Part shown: positions 1 through 7,983 of the stretch, in pieces
Position numbering within the stretch: the first letter of the stretch is position 1
Layout of the letters: each line of letters begins with the position of its first letter
NCBI RefSeq assembly: GCF_025215075.1
Contig: NZ_JAOBTH010000018.1
Coordinates: 1-62,233, forward strand
Reading direction: 5' to 3'
From: Tenacibaculum haliotis
GTDB taxonomy: Bacteria; Bacteroidota; Bacteroidia; Flavobacteriales; Flavobacteriaceae
DNA: 62,233 nucleotides
Program-made: the position numbers and the translations under genes
The notes under the pieces: model-generated
Told to the model about the DNA's origin: nothing
What the model saw: the letters and a program-made list of their open reading frames with translations, nothing else
The model's database searches: none

Positions 1-35
1 TGACTAAATTGAATTTCTTGTTGTTGAACCAGCAT
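1..35 (-). CDS. Possible 5' end of a gene running off the left edge
   Basis: On the minus strand an ATG at 35-33 opens a frame (MLVQQQEIQFS...) that stays open to the window edge. Only 11 codons are visible, so neither coding status nor function can be judged. A terminator-like hairpin (72-107) lies between it and the ferredoxin gene, which fits an independent transcription unit. Confidence 0.25.
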   Translation of the reverse strand, partial: MLVQQQEIQFS

Positions 36-71
36 CTATAAAAGCATTATTTTACTTTTTTAAGATACGAA

Positions 72-107
72 AAAAGGAGTAAAAAGTTTTTACTTTCTAC
101 TCCTTTT
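72..107 (-). terminator. Intrinsic terminator downstream of the ferredoxin gene
   Basis: A perfect 10-bp inverted repeat, AAAAGGAGTA (72-81) and TACTCCTTTT (98-107), with a 16-nt loop. Read on the minus strand the second arm runs into TTTTTT, as expected for the end of the ferredoxin transcript that stops translation at 181. Confidence 0.7.
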
Positions 108-134
108 AATTTAGTCTTGAGGACTTTTTCAGTG

Positions 135-158
135 CCCTCGAAATATCTCGGGGTTTTT
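135..158 (+). terminator. Hairpin plus T-run reading rightwards
   Basis: CCC-T-CGA (135-141) can pair with TCG-GGG (148-153), leaving one bulged T, and is followed by TTTTTCTTT. It would terminate plus-strand transcription but no plus-strand gene is seen to its left, so it may be part of a bidirectional end or a dispersed element. A small AGTC/GACT hairpin with a T-run sits just before it (about 114-129). Confidence 0.4.
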
Positions 159-180
159 CTTTATTTTAAAATAATGCGAA

Positions 181-531
181 CTATTCGTTATGCATAAACT
201 TCTGCTTACCTAACAACGCTTCTTCCGTTTCTACATTATCATCATCAGGAACACAACAATCTACCGGGCAAACTGCCGCACACTGAGGCTCTTCATGAAA
301 ACCTTTACATTCGGTACACTTGTCTGCAACAATATAGTATATTTCATCAGAAATAGGCTCTTGAGTTTCATCTGCATTTGCTTTTTTACCATTAGGTAAA
401 ACCACATTTCCAGTTAAATCTGTTCCGTCTGCATATTTCCAATCATCAGCTCCTTCATAAATTGCTGTATTCGGACATTCTGGTTCACATGCACCACAAT
501 TTATACATTCATCTGTTATAATAATTGCCAT
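181..531 (-). CDS. 2[4Fe-4S] ferredoxin (4Fe-4S dicluster protein)
   Basis: Small cytoplasmic electron carrier. Two cysteine motifs are visible in 116 residues: C9-x2-C12-x2-C15-x3-C19-P and C72-x2-C75-x8-C84-x3-C88-P. The eight-residue gap between the second and third cysteine of the C-terminal motif is the pattern of Alvin-type 2[4Fe-4S] ferredoxins. The C-terminus is acidic. It is divergent from an acyl-CoA reductase gene with a 71-bp spacer holding promoters for both; in flavobacteria these two are often neighbours of serC, which suggests (inference) that the ferredoxin serves a linked redox step. Redox partner unknown. Confidence 0.93.
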   Translation of the reverse strand: MAIIITDECINCGACEPECPNTAIYEGADDWKYADGTDLTGNVVLPNGKKANADETQEPISDEIYYIVADKCTECKGFHEEPQCAAVCPVDCCVPDDDNVETEEALLGKQKFMHNE

Positions 532-552
532 AATTAATCTGTTTCAGTTTTG

Positions 553-560
553 TAACTTTG
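553..560 (+). promoter_or_regulatory. -7 element of the acyl-CoA reductase gene
   Basis: TAACTTTG fits TAnnTTTG and lies 42 bp before the ATG at 603. The nearest TTG upstream (525-527) is 25 nt away, a little far for a -33 element. It overlaps the divergent ferredoxin promoter region. Confidence 0.45.
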
Positions 561-566
561 CAATCG

Positions 567-597
567 CAAAAATAGTTCCAAATTAACTTAGAAACAA
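567..597 (-). promoter_or_regulatory. Promoter of the ferredoxin gene
   Basis: Minus strand: TTG (597-595), a 20-nt spacer, then TATTTTTG (574-567). This matches the Bacteroidetes consensus TTG-N17-23-TAnnTTTG. It lies about 36 bp before the ATG at 531. Confidence 0.6.
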
Positions 598-602
598 AAT
601 AA

Positions 603-1664
603 ATGGATACAATCCAAAATAGAATTTCAGCTTTTGTAGAATTAGGGAAATTTTTAAGCCAGTTTACCCAAAAAGAAACTGCTCAAAAAAACGATATCCA
701 ATTTAATGATTTGTTTTTTGACGGATTTAAACATCAATTAAAAATAGCTGGAGAAAAAAACACTTGGTTTACCAAAGAAAACTTATTGTTTGCTACCGAA
801 AGTTGGTCTAAAGCCTTAACAAACGAAAATATTCAACAGTGGATTACTAACGAAAGTTTAGGTAAAAACGATACCAAGCAAGTTGCCGTTATTATGGCTG
901 GGAATATTCCATTAGTCGGATTTCATGATTTCTTATCTGTTTTAATTTCTGGGCATTCAGTTTTAGTTAAACAATCTTCTAACGATAAAAACTTATTGCC
1001 TTTTTTAGCTAAGTATTTAGAATATGTTCAACCAGAATTAAAAGGAAAAATTACATTTACTGAGCAAAAACTAACTGGCTTTGATGCTGTAATAGCTACA
1101 GGAAGTAATAATACGGCGCGTTATTTCGAATATTATTTTAAAAATAAACCTAGTATTATTAGAAAAAGTAGAAATTCGGTTGCTGTTTTAACAGGAAACG
1201 AAACCGCACAAGATTTTGAAAATTTAAGTAACGATGTATTTTGTTACTTCGGATTAGGTTGTCGTTCGGTATCTAAACTATATGTTCCTAAAGATTATAA
1301 TTTCGATCCTTTTTTTACAGGAATGTTTAACAAACAAGAAATTATCAACAATGCAAAATATGCCAATAATTACGATTACAACAAAGCAGTGTATTTAATG
1401 AGCGAGTTTGATATTTTAGAAAACGGCTTTTTAATGATTAAGGAAGATGAAAGCTACGCCTCACCTATCGCTTCTGTTTTTTATGAATACTACGACAATG
1501 CAGATGATTTAAAAGCAAAACTAAAGCAAGACAAAGAAAAAACACAGTGCGTGGTTGCCAATAATTTTATGGAAGGAGAAATTGCTTTTGGTGAAACCCA
1601 AAATCCGCAGTTATGGGATTATGCTGATGGCGTAAATACCTTAGAATTTTTATCAAAAATCTAA
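603..1664 (+). CDS. LuxC-like acyl-CoA reductase family protein
   Basis: 353 residues of the LuxC/acyl-CoA reductase family (aldehyde-dehydrogenase-like fold), which reduces acyl-CoA or acyl thioesters to aldehydes with NAD(P)H. The sequence has the family's N-terminal nucleotide-binding part (around VAVIMAGNIPLVGFHDFL, residues 98-115) and a central segment with the likely catalytic cysteine in FGLGCRSVSKLYVP (residues 217-230). No membrane segment or signal peptide. Substrate in flavobacteria is unknown; no luciferase genes are nearby. Head-to-head with a ferredoxin. In relatives as I recall them it directly precedes serC; here 6.3 kb lies between. Confidence 0.85.
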   Translation: MDTIQNRISAFVELGKFLSQFTQKETAQKNDIQFNDLFFDGFKHQLKIAGEKNTWFTKENLLFATESWSKALTNENIQQWITNESLGKNDTKQVAVIMAGNIPLVGFHDFLSVLISGHSVLVKQSSNDKNLLPFLAKYLEYVQPELKGKITFTEQKLTGFDAVIATGSNNTARYFEYYFKNKPSIIRKSRNSVAVLTGNETAQDFENLSNDVFCYFGLGCRSVSKLYVPKDYNFDPFFTGMFNKQEIINNAKYANNYDYNKAVYLMSEFDILENGFLMIKEDESYASPIASVFYEYYDNADDLKAKLKQDKEKTQCVVANNFMEGEIAFGETQNPQLWDYADGVNTLEFLSKI

Positions 1665-1758
1665 TAGAAAAAAAACTGTTAATTTTTTCTTAATTAAAAC
1701 TTTCTGATAGCAATATTATAACAAAATTAAAATTTAATTCTTAATCTTGTAGTATAAT

Positions 1759-2052
1759 ATGTTTAGGAGAAAACAATATATAAGTATATTTTTCCTGGTG
1801 TTTTTTATTTCTATAAAAGCATCAGGTCTTCACGCATTATCACATTCAGAAAGCGATTTTAATTTTAATGATTGTGATTTATGTGAATTTGTTACTTCTA
1901 ATGATATTCCTTTAGAAACAAACAACAAAATTGATTTTGAGCCTATTATACTTAAAAATTATAATAGCCAACCACAGTCTTATTATCACTACTTATTTAC
2001 CGACAAACAAGTAAATAATGCTCTTTTTTGTAGACCTCCTCCTACTTTTTAA
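1759..2052 (+). CDS. Small exported protein with His/Cys motif, likely metal-related
   Basis: 97 residues: an N-terminal signal peptide (about 1-22), then HALSHSESDF and a D/C-rich stretch containing CDLC (residues 39-42), and a C-terminal RPPPTF. I recognise this layout from small flavobacterial proteins encoded in front of TonB-receptor/ABC metal-transport genes, but no named family. The His, Asp and Cys residues just after the signal peptide look able to bind a metal ion (inference). It lies in front of an ABC exporter and near a Fur-family regulator, MerC and FolE, supporting a role in periplasmic metal handling. No TonB receptor follows here. Confidence 0.6.
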   Translation: MFRRKQYISIFFLVFFISIKASGLHALSHSESDFNFNDCDLCEFVTSNDIPLETNNKIDFEPIILKNYNSQPQSYYHYLFTDKQVNNALFCRPPPTF

Positions 2053-2261
2053 TTTAACATACTTCACTTTATAATTAATGTTCATTTTGAATTTTTCAAA
2101 ATCGGATAAACTATATCCTATATTTTTATATGCAATTATCATATTAATTGGTCTATATAAATTATAGCTTATTCTCATTAAAGAATTTATTTAAGAGACT
2201 TAAGTGAAGTTTTCATTTTTATAATTATACATTTTCAATAAAAATTACAATTTATATTACT

Positions 2262-2975
2262 ATGATAACTACTAAAAACATCACTAAAAAATACGGAGAT
2301 TTTATCGCTGTAAACAACCTTTCTTTAGAGGTAAAACCAGGTGAAATATTATGTTTATTAGGCGCAAACGGCGCAGGAAAATCAACAACCATTAATATGC
2401 TCTTAAATTTTACAGAACCAAGTAATGGAGTCTGCGAAATTAATGGGTTAAATGTGTTAAAAAACCCTATTAAAACAAAAGAATTTTTAACATATATACC
2501 AGAAAACTTAATGTTATACCCAACATTAACGGCTATTGAAAACTTAGATTACTTCACAAAATTATCAGGAAAAAAGTTTGATACTTTAGAACTAAAACTA
2601 TACTTAATCGAAGCTGGTTTACAAGAAGAAGCTCATCATAACCGTGTAGAAACATTCTCTAAAGGAATGCGTCAAAAAGTAGGAATTGCACTTGCCATTG
2701 CTAAAGAATCTAAAATATTATTATTAGATGAACCAACATCGGGTTTAGATCCAAAGTCAAGCAATGAGTTTATGCAATTACTTACTAAAATGAAAAACGA
2801 CGGAGTTGCAATTTTAATGGCAACACACGATTTGTTTAGAGCTAAAGAAGTAAGTACTCATATAGGAATTATGCGTGCTGGCGTGTTAGAAAATTATTGT
2901 AATACATCAGATTTATCTTTAAAAGAGCTAGAAAACATCTATTTAGATATTATGAATTTTAAAAATATAAGTTAA
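2262..2975 (+). CDS. ABC transporter ATP-binding protein (NosF/CcmA-like)
   Basis: 237-residue ATPase of an ABC-2 type exporter. Walker A GANGAGKST is at residues 34-42, the signature FSKGMRQK near residues 133-140, and Walker B with D-loop ILLLDEPTSGLDP near 153-165, followed by the switch histidine in ATHD. It is followed after 1 bp by two permease genes, so the three likely form one operon and one complex at the inner membrane. The transported substrate cannot be read from sequence; neighbouring genes point to metal or envelope homeostasis. Confidence 0.92.
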   Translation: MITTKNITKKYGDFIAVNNLSLEVKPGEILCLLGANGAGKSTTINMLLNFTEPSNGVCEINGLNVLKNPIKTKEFLTYIPENLMLYPTLTAIENLDYFTKLSGKKFDTLELKLYLIEAGLQEEAHHNRVETFSKGMRQKVGIALAIAKESKILLLDEPTSGLDPKSSNEFMQLLTKMKNDGVAILMATHDLFRAKEVSTHIGIMRAGVLENYCNTSDLSLKELENIYLDIMNFKNIS

Positions 2976-2976
2976 A

Positions 2977-4380
2977 ATGAAAAACATAATTTTTAAAGAA
3001 CTCAAAGAATTAAGGCGTGATGGGCGGTTTAAAATAGCCTTACTCATTTCGATTTTATTGTTGATAATCGCTACCATAACCGGAATTAATCAATATCAAA
3101 AAAACAATAAACAATATGTGCAATCTGTTGAAAAAGAACGTGGAATTTGGGAAACACAAGATGCAAAAAATCCGCATTCAGCAGCGCATTATGGTACGTA
3201 CGCTTTTAAGCCTAAATTCGCTTTATCATTATTTGATTATGGCGTTACCAAATACACGGGAAACTCTATCTTTTTAGAAGCTCATAATAGAAATGAAGCT
3301 TCTTTTAGTGAAGCTGCAGACCAAACTAGTTTAGCACGTTTCGGAACCTTATCAGTTAATTTTGTTTTGATATATTTATTTCCGTTGATTATTATTTTAA
3401 TTGGCTATAACTCGTACACTAAAGAAGTAGAAAGTAATACGCTTACGCTATTAAAAAGCCAAGGTGTACATCCTATAAAATTAGCTTTAGGTAAATGGTT
3501 TTCCACATATATTCTTGTTTTTATACTTACAGCAATTGTGTTTTTAAGTGTCGGAGTTGTTTTATCCAATTTAAACAATTTAGCCTTTTTTAGTTGGAGT
3601 AGCTTACTTGTACTTTTTGCTTCTTATGCTTTTTATTATCTAATAATTACAACCATAGCTATCTTAATTTCTATGTGGAGTAAATCTTCAGGAATTTCTT
3701 TGGTAAACAGTTTAGTAATTTGGATTTTATTTAGTTTTATTACACCTAAAATAGCCACTAATATTGCCAATTCAAATTATCCATATCCTTCAAAATCAGA
3801 ATTTACAGCCAACGTAAATGAAGACAAAAAAAATGGTTTAGATGGCCATAATCCTTGGAACAAAGCTGCTAAAAATTTAGAACAAGAAACCCTTAAAAAA
3901 TATGGCGTTGATAGTATTCATAAACTACCATTTAATTACGCTGGTTATAGAATGCAAAAAGGGGAAGAACATGAAGCAAAAGTTTATGAAAAACATTACA
4001 ATCTTTTAAATAAAATTGCTCAAAATCAAGATAATACTTATAAAAAATTATCATTTTTATCGCCTTTTATTTCTGTTCGATTTTTATCTATGGATGTAGC
4101 AAATACTGGCAGTAATTTACATTGGAAATTTACCAAACAAGCCGAAAATTACCGCATAAAAAAACAAGAATTTTTAAATTATGATATTAAGGATAATACC
4201 AAATATGGCGAACGTGGTTATAAAATGAATGCAGAAAGATTTAAACAACTTCCTAAATTTAATTTTACTCCGCCTACTCTTTTTCAAATATTGAAAGAAA
4301 ACACACAAAACATTATATTTCTAATGCTTTGGTTTTTACTTCCGTTTTTAGGTTTAATCATTTCATCAAAAAGAATATAA
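2977..4380 (+). CDS. ABC-2 type permease, DUF3526 family (first of two)
   Basis: 467 residues. One N-terminal membrane segment (about 17-37), a soluble loop of about 90 residues, a cluster of membrane helices (about 125-265), a second large extracytoplasmic region (about 270-440) and a last helix near the C-terminus. This is the organisation of DUF3526/ABC-2 permeases that work with NosF-like ATPases. The second permease starts 3 bp after its stop, so they are probably made together as a heterodimer. Substrate unknown. Confidence 0.82.
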   Translation: MKNIIFKELKELRRDGRFKIALLISILLLIIATITGINQYQKNNKQYVQSVEKERGIWETQDAKNPHSAAHYGTYAFKPKFALSLFDYGVTKYTGNSIFLEAHNRNEASFSEAADQTSLARFGTLSVNFVLIYLFPLIIILIGYNSYTKEVESNTLTLLKSQGVHPIKLALGKWFSTYILVFILTAIVFLSVGVVLSNLNNLAFFSWSSLLVLFASYAFYYLIITTIAILISMWSKSSGISLVNSLVIWILFSFITPKIATNIANSNYPYPSKSEFTANVNEDKKNGLDGHNPWNKAAKNLEQETLKKYGVDSIHKLPFNYAGYRMQKGEEHEAKVYEKHYNLLNKIAQNQDNTYKKLSFLSPFISVRFLSMDVANTGSNLHWKFTKQAENYRIKKQEFLNYDIKDNTKYGERGYKMNAERFKQLPKFNFTPPTLFQILKENTQNIIFLMLWFLLPFLGLIISSKRI

Positions 4381-4383
4381 GTT

Positions 4384-5811
4384 ATGTTTCAAAACAATTT
4401 ATCATACGAAATCAAATTATTATTTCGCAGTAACTGGTTACTACTTCTAGTAATATGTACAGTTTCTCTATTTGTCTTTGCTACTATCAATGGAAAAAAC
4501 AACGTTAATAAAAGATTGAACGATATTGCTAAAATGCAAGAAAGTTTACATAAAAAAGACAGTGCAGTAATAGCAACGCTTCAAAAGATTGAAAAAGGTG
4601 AAAAGACCGATATTCCAAATTGGCGATTACCTTCTAACCCAATCAATATAGGGTATAGGAATCCGCGTTTAGCAATTATGCAACCCGAAAAATTATCGTT
4701 TTTAGCAACTGGACAAAGTGATATGTACACTCATTTTAAAAGTCCGACAGTTTATGGAAATAACTTCGCGTTAGATTATTCAGAGATGGTAAATCCTGTT
4801 CAGCTCTTATTCGGAAGTTTCGATTTATCATTTGTTATTATATGCATATTACCTTTATTAATTATTGCTTTTACCTTTAATGTTTTATCAAAAGAAAAAG
4901 AATTTGGTACCATTAAATTGTTAGGAGCACAACCTATGTCAATAGCTAAATGGTTACTGCAAAAAATGACAATTCGTTTTATAATTTTCACATTAATTAC
5001 ACATCTTAGTTTATTAGTTATAATTGCTATTTTTTCTTCGGATGCATTTAACAACGCAAAAAACTTGGTAAGTATATTTTTATTGATTTCTGGCTATTCT
5101 TTATTTTGGTTTGTAATTGCTACTGTTGTTAATATTAAAATTAATGATTCTTCTAAAAATGCCTTTACTTTAATTGCTGCTTGGTTATTAATTGTTTTAG
5201 TTTTACCCGCAACAATTAATCAAATAGGTAACTCATTATACCCTACTCCTTCTCGTTTAAAAATGGTAAATGAAATACGATTAATCAAAAAGGAAAACGA
5301 AGAAAAACAAAATGAAATAATGGATGCTTATTTACGCGACCATCCAGAATTAGCCCAAGAAAACGGTAAACAAAACTTCGGCTTTTGGCACAAGTATTTT
5401 GCTTCAGAAAAAATAATGGAAGAAAAAACAAAACCTTTATTAGAACAATACGATTTGCAGTTAAAAAAACAGCAAGAACTAATTACAATATTTAAATTAT
5501 TGTCTCCAGCAATTATTATGCAACAATCATTAAATAATATAGCTGGAACATCTGAAAAGCATTATAATGATTACAAAAAACAAGTATTTGAATTTTCTGA
5601 TGAGTGGAGAAACTATATAATTCCGATGCTATTTAAAAATCAGGAATTTAAAATTATAAACTATAATGAAATGCCAAAATTCACTTACCAAAATAGAATT
5701 GAAAATAATATTTTGGTAAGTATTGTTCAAGTAATGCTAATAAGTTTATTATTGTTCTTTCTATTTTTAGGAATAAGAATAAAAGATACATCATTTAAAA
5801 ACTTATTTTAA
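4384..5811 (+). CDS. ABC-2 type permease, DUF3526 family (second of two)
   Basis: 475 residues with the same plan as the preceding gene: helix near residues 17-33, soluble loop, a group of helices (about 140-280), a long charged extracytoplasmic domain and a final helix (about 445-465). The conserved EKEFGTIKLLGAQP stretch (near 172-185) is typical of the coupling region that contacts the ATPase. Last gene of the ABC operon; it ends at a strong convergent hairpin shared with the Fur-family gene. Confidence 0.82.
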   Translation: MFQNNLSYEIKLLFRSNWLLLLVICTVSLFVFATINGKNNVNKRLNDIAKMQESLHKKDSAVIATLQKIEKGEKTDIPNWRLPSNPINIGYRNPRLAIMQPEKLSFLATGQSDMYTHFKSPTVYGNNFALDYSEMVNPVQLLFGSFDLSFVIICILPLLIIAFTFNVLSKEKEFGTIKLLGAQPMSIAKWLLQKMTIRFIIFTLITHLSLLVIIAIFSSDAFNNAKNLVSIFLLISGYSLFWFVIATVVNIKINDSSKNAFTLIAAWLLIVLVLPATINQIGNSLYPTPSRLKMVNEIRLIKKENEEKQNEIMDAYLRDHPELAQENGKQNFGFWHKYFASEKIMEEKTKPLLEQYDLQLKKQQELITIFKLLSPAIIMQQSLNNIAGTSEKHYNDYKKQVFEFSDEWRNYIIPMLFKNQEFKIINYNEMPKFTYQNRIENNILVSIVQVMLISLLLFFLFLGIRIKDTSFKNLF

Positions 5812-5819
5812 AATGATAT

Positions 5820-5870
5820 AATGTCAATTCAAGTGATTTTTAAAAATGAAAAATTTCTTGAATTGACATT
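5820..5870. terminator. Convergent bidirectional terminator
   Basis: A perfect 14-bp inverted repeat, AATGTCAATTCAAG (5820-5833) and CTTGAATTGACATT (5857-5870). The 23-nt interior contains a further TTTTT/AAAAA pairing. It lies between the convergent permease and Fur-family genes, so it can end both transcripts. Confidence 0.7.
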
Positions 5871-5877
5871 ACCTTTA

Positions 5878-6258
5878 TTAAGCAAGACAGTTTTCGCATT
5901 TACCTTGCAATAAAACTTGTGAGCTAATAATTTGTTTATTGCTAATATTCGGAATCATTATATTTATCTCTAAACAATCAACTTTTCCACAATCAACACA
6001 TTGAAAATGTGGATGAACATCTGCATGCTTTGTTTTTGAACAACCATTACATTTAGCATACCATTTAATACCTGTTACTCCCAAAAAAGAATGTAAAACG
6101 CCATCTTCTTCTAACTTATCTAAAACACGATATATGGTTGTTTTATTAATTTTTTCACTCAAACACTTTATTAAATCTACTGTAGAAATTGCGTCTGATT
6201 TTTCTTTAAATTCATTTAATAATAAATCTATCGACTTTGTTTTTCTAATAATTCCCAT
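5878..6258 (-). CDS. Fur-family transcriptional regulator, probably Zur-type
   Basis: 126 residues. N-terminal winged helix (about 1-75) with the recognition region STVDLIKCLSEKINKTTIYRVLDKLEEDG, then the metal/dimerisation domain with HADVHPHFQCVDCGKVDCLEI, and GKCENC at the C-terminus supplying the second CxxC of a structural zinc site. These are standard Fur-superfamily features. The neighbouring merC-folE operon and paired palindromes in its promoter favour a zinc-responsive (Zur) role, but the effector metal is an inference. It is divergent from merC across a 383-bp spacer. Confidence 0.88.
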   Translation of the reverse strand: MGIIRKTKSIDLLLNEFKEKSDAISTVDLIKCLSEKINKTTIYRVLDKLEEDGVLHSFLGVTGIKWYAKCNGCSKTKHADVHPHFQCVDCGKVDCLEINIMIPNISNKQIISSQVLLQGKCENCLA

Positions 6259-6572
6259 AAATTTTAGTTAAGTTCTAATTGCAAATCTCCAGAAATTAAA
6301 TGAATGTGGCAACAATCTATTAACTCTAATAACTAACTACATAAAACACCCATAACTTTTAAAAGCCTAAAGCAACAGGAATTTTATTTTGGTTAATAAT
6401 AGTAACACTACTTATTCTATATTAAAGAGCACAAACCACATTTTCATATTCCGATTTTACACTTTCTTTATCATCTTAAGAAAAAAAGATAAATATCAAA
6501 ATTAAAAATAGTCTTTTAAAAACTGTATATGAATTGATAATTTTTCTATAGAAAATAAAAATACAAAATTAA

Positions 6573-6587
6573 TACAACTTTGTTGTA
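6573..6587. promoter_or_regulatory. Putative Zur/Fur-family operator 1
   Basis: A perfect palindrome TACAAC-TTT-GTTGTA. It covers the TTG (6583-6585) of the proposed merC promoter. It shares the core RCAAC-N3-GTTGY with operator 2, 38 bp downstream. Apart from these two operators and the promoter, nothing else is seen in the spacer 6259-6641. Confidence 0.55.
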
Positions 6588-6612
6588 ATAATGGTAATTT
6601 TATCTATTTTCG
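6583..6612 (+). promoter_or_regulatory. Promoter of the merC-folE operon
   Basis: TTG (6583-6585), a 19-nt spacer and TATTTTCG (6605-6612), one mismatch from TAnnTTTG. The two half-elements are each overlapped by one of the palindromic operators, so a bound regulator would block RNA polymerase. Confidence 0.5.
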
Positions 6613-6625
6613 CAACTAAGTTGCA
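6611..6625. promoter_or_regulatory. Putative Zur/Fur-family operator 2
   Basis: The palindrome GCAAC-TAA-GTTGC (6612-6624) has the same half-site and spacing as operator 1. It overlaps the end of the -7 element and the expected transcription start and lies 17 bp before the merC ATG. Confidence 0.55.
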
Positions 6626-6641
6626 TTAATAACTATTACTA

Positions 6642-7046
6642 ATGAAATTAATATTACAAAGACCAGATACATTTGGAGCAATTGCAAGTATACTATGTAT
6701 TATACATTGTGTAGCAACACCTTTTTTGTTTGTGGTTCATAGCTGTGCTTTAAGTGGTTGTGAAAGTGCATCAATTTGGTGGAAAAACTTAGATTACTTT
6801 TTTTTAACAATTTCGTTCATGGCAATATACCATTCAACTAAAACGACTTCTAAAAACTTTATGAAAATTGCTCTTTGGGTAAATTGGAGTGTTTTACTAT
6901 TTGCATTAATAAACGAAAAAACACAATGGATTTCTTTACCCGAAATATTTACTGATGTTATTGCTTTTACATTGGCTGCATTGCATATATATAATTTAAA
7001 TTTTTGTAAATGTAAAACAAACAAGTGCTGTGTTAAAAATGGATAA
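6642..7046 (+). CDS. MerC domain-containing membrane protein
   Basis: 134 residues with about four membrane helices and the MerC signature CIIHCVATP (residues 19-27) in the first helix; a second Cys pair (CALSGC) follows and the C-terminus is Cys-rich (CKCKTNKCC). MerC proteins are inner-membrane metal (mercury, cadmium, probably zinc) transporters. First gene of a two-gene operon with folE, which it overlaps by 8 bp, and divergent from a Fur-family regulator with two operator-like palindromes over its promoter. A zinc-uptake role under zinc starvation is an inference from this context; no other mer genes are present. Confidence 0.82.
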   Translation: MKLILQRPDTFGAIASILCIIHCVATPFLFVVHSCALSGCESASIWWKNLDYFFLTISFMAIYHSTKTTSKNFMKIALWVNWSVLLFALINEKTQWISLPEIFTDVIAFTLAALHIYNLNFCKCKTNKCCVKNG

Positions 7047-7692
7047 AAAACAAATTGAAATTATAGGAGACAATCATATAGCAAGTAGTATAAAAACACC
7101 TATAATACCTTCAGCTTTTGATAAAGCTGATGAAGAAAAAATCACGAATATTCAGCATCATTTCAAAAAAATAATGGAAGAACTTGGTTTAGATTTATCT
7201 GATGACAGTCTGTCGGGTACTCCATATCGTTTTGCTAAAATGTATGTTAAAGAATTGTTTTATGGTCTAAATCCTAAAAACAAACCAAAATTAACAGTTT
7301 TTGATAATAAATATGGTTATAAAAAAATGTTGATTGAGCAAAATATAACTATAGATTCAACTTGCGAACATCATTTCTTGCCAATTACTGGGCATGCACA
7401 TATTGCATATATTCCTAAAAGTAAAGTTATTGGTCTTTCAAAAATAAACAGATTGGTTGATTATTTTGCACACCGCCCGCAAGTTCAAGAAAGATTGTCC
7501 TTACAAATATTAAAAGAATTGCAAAATACTTTAGATACTCAAGATGTAATTATAATGTTAGTAGCCAAACATCTATGCGTGTCTTCAAGAGGAATAAAAG
7601 ATAAAGAAAGCTTTACAACTACTATAGAATATGGAGGTTGTTTTGAAAAGGATGCAAAACGAAATGAATTTTTAAAATTAATTAACAACTAA
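7039..7692 (+). CDS. folE: GTP cyclohydrolase I (FolE type IA)
   Basis: 217 residues from the ATG at 7039; a GTG at 7030 is possible but less likely. The enzyme opens GTP to 7,8-dihydroneopterin triphosphate, first step of tetrahydrofolate and related pterins. The zinc-site and active-site motif STCEHHFLP, the segment GLSKINRLVDYFAHRPQVQERL and HLCVSSRGI with the second zinc-ligand cysteine are all present, so it is the zinc-dependent type IA and not FolE2. It overlaps merC by 8 bp and so is under the same putative Zur control; it may be a stress paralogue of a housekeeping FolE outside this window (inference). Confidence 0.93.
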   Translation: MDKKQIEIIGDNHIASSIKTPIIPSAFDKADEEKITNIQHHFKKIMEELGLDLSDDSLSGTPYRFAKMYVKELFYGLNPKNKPKLTVFDNKYGYKKMLIEQNITIDSTCEHHFLPITGHAHIAYIPKSKVIGLSKINRLVDYFAHRPQVQERLSLQILKELQNTLDTQDVIIMLVAKHLCVSSRGIKDKESFTTTIEYGGCFEKDAKRNEFLKLINN

Positions 7693-7983
7693 ATTTATAT
7701 AGAATACATCAAAAAAACAAATTTTAAAACTCTATAAAAATAAAAAATCAGAGTAGTAAAAATTCTTTCTTGTGATAACCAAATTCTTATTGATACTTTA
7801 AAAGACTTCTATTTTTAAAATATTTTTTGCTTTGCATTTATCTTTTTATGTTTTAATATTATCAATACAATATAGGTCGTTGCAATAGTTAATCACAACT
7901 TGATAATATATAGGATAACGCATTAAAATTATAGTTAAAAATTGCATCTTTGTAATGCAAAAATCTACTATAATTAACAATAA

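Noticed and set aside
603..1664. LuxC-like gene as part of a bioluminescence operon
   Set aside because: No luxA, luxB, luxD or luxE homologue is near; the family is common in non-luminous flavobacteria.
1993..2178. Minus-strand frame of 61 residues
   Set aside because: Overlaps the small exported protein gene and A/T-rich spacer, with no recognisable protein features.
2053..2261. Decayed TonB-receptor 3' end downstream of the small exported protein
   Set aside because: A translated stretch near 2143-2181 vaguely resembles a receptor C-terminus but has stops and no convincing match; not supported.
7942..7960. TTGCAT...ATGCAA palindrome before serC as another Zur operator
   Set aside because: The half-site and spacing differ from the RCAAC-N3-GTTGY operators, and it coincides with a -7-like element, so its symmetry may be chance.
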